Below, piece by piece: positions 13,511 to 14,114 of a stretch of 14,114 bases of DNA. This DNA is from an uncultured Verrucomicrobium sp. (GTDB lineage Bacteria; Verrucomicrobiota; Verrucomicrobiia; Methylacidiphilales; GAS474). The notes under the pieces are model-generated. The model saw nothing but the letters and a program-made list of their open reading frames with translations. It did not search any database and had not been told where the DNA came from. The translations under genes were made by a program, and so were the position numbers. The DNA is taken from assembly GCA_903889845.1 (NCBI GenBank), contig CAISZB010000552.1, forward strand, positions 1 to 14,114. Direction: 5' to 3'. How positions within the stretch are numbered: position 1 is the stretch's first letter; the number at the start of each line of letters is the position of its first letter.

Positions 13511-14114
13511 ATGGCCTTTTCAGAAAACCAATCCGCCGACGAGCGCACCCTGATCCACGTCGAGCGCCCCCCGGGCGTCGAGACCGTCCTGCGGCAACTG
13601 CTCGAGACGAACGCCGCCTACGCCCAAACCTTCGGCGACAAGGCGAAGCTGGTCGGCGCACCGCGGCACAAGCTGGCCGTCCTGACCTGCATGGACGCGC
13701 GGCTCGACCCCGCCCGATTCATCGGCCTCAACGAGGGGGACGCCCACGTCATCCGCAACGCCGGCGGGCGGGCCAGCGACGACGCGATCCGCTCCCTCGT
13801 CGTCTCTTGCAAGCTGATGGGGACCACCGACTGGCTCGTCATCCATCACAGCGGCTGCGGCATGCAATCCTACAGCGACGACGACATCCGCCACCTGCTC
13901 GGCCTCGAGGACGAGGCCCACCATGCCGAGGAGAGCAAGTGGCATCACGTGAAGAAGAGCGCCCAAACCCCGGCCGACATCCACTGGCTCACCTTCAGCG
14001 ACCTCTCTCAGAGCATCGTCGAAGACGTCGAAATCATCCGCCGCCATCCCCTCGTCCCGCCGTCGATCGCCATCTACGGCTACATCTACCACATCCACCA
14101 CGGCACGCTGGAAC
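13511..14114 (+). CDS. Beta-carbonic anhydrase (clade-D-like), 3' end outside the window
   Basis: Zinc enzyme interconverting CO2 and bicarbonate, probably cytoplasmic. The 201 visible codons include LTCMDARLDP, with zinc ligand Cys60 and the Asp62-Arg64 dyad; GDAHVIRNAGGRASDDAIRSLVVS, a hallmark of the clade D group; and VIHHSGCGM, with ligands His113 and Cys116. All three zinc ligands and the dyad are present, so activity is likely. The reading frame is still open at the right edge, near the expected C-terminus (IAIYGYIYHIHHGTLE). The gene is divergent from the ion channel, with about 190 bases between starts, and is preceded by a strong ribosome site. Confidence 0.93.
   Translation, partial: MAFSENQSADERTLIHVERPPGVETVLRQLLETNAAYAQTFGDKAKLVGAPRHKLAVLTCMDARLDPARFIGLNEGDAHVIRNAGGRASDDAIRSLVVSCKLMGTTDWLVIHHSGCGMQSYSDDDIRHLLGLEDEAHHAEESKWHHVKKSAQTPADIHWLTFSDLSQSIVEDVEIIRRHPLVPPSIAIYGYIYHIHHGTLE

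Overview
The window reads as chromosomal DNA of a high-GC bacterium, most likely a member of the Verrucomicrobiota. This is an inference from protein style: the LacI-type regulator opening with an ITIRDIAKKAG helix, the pairing of such a regulator with a sugar permease and a glycosidase, the few clear Shine-Dalgarno sites, and the HMA-type P-ATPase cluster. No rRNA, tRNA or marker gene is present to prove it. I recognise no tRNA, rRNA or CRISPR array.

Bases 1-4160 are a carbohydrate-use region. At the left edge a GH30-family glycosidase (minus strand) is cut off after its acid/base region by foreign-looking DNA that resembles an insertion-sequence end. Upstream of it on the same strand lies a secreted protein with a possible OB-fold-like core. 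Divergent from these are a LacI-family regulator and an MFS sugar permease. A 13-base word (CTCCAATGAGAAT) occurs once at the regulator start and once in front of the permease, and is a good candidate operator.

Bases 4161-4589 are a gene-free, AT-rich convergent intergenic region. It holds two terminator-like hairpins, a third hairpin, and about five copies of a short TTNAAGYATAA motif.

Bases 4590-12525 form the unusual part, a probable membrane/metal module. Two small minus-strand genes (one soluble with a basic tail, one with an N-terminal membrane helix and a basic tail) stand divergent to a plus-strand series. That series is: a small one-helix protein with a basic tail; a catalytically intact HMA-type P-type ATPase that lacks the CPC metal motif; a CorA-like protein that stops at the start of its first pore helix; a second P-type-ATPase-like protein in which every catalytic motif is degraded and the nucleotide-binding domain is missing; and an ExoD-family membrane protein with a basic N-terminal extension. 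The active/inactive ATPase pair with a pore-less CorA between them is not a set I recognise as a named system.

Bases 12536-14114 hold a six-helix voltage-sensor ion channel (minus strand) whose selectivity filter reads TTVSCE instead of TTVGYGD, and a divergent clade-D-like beta-carbonic anhydrase that runs off the right edge.
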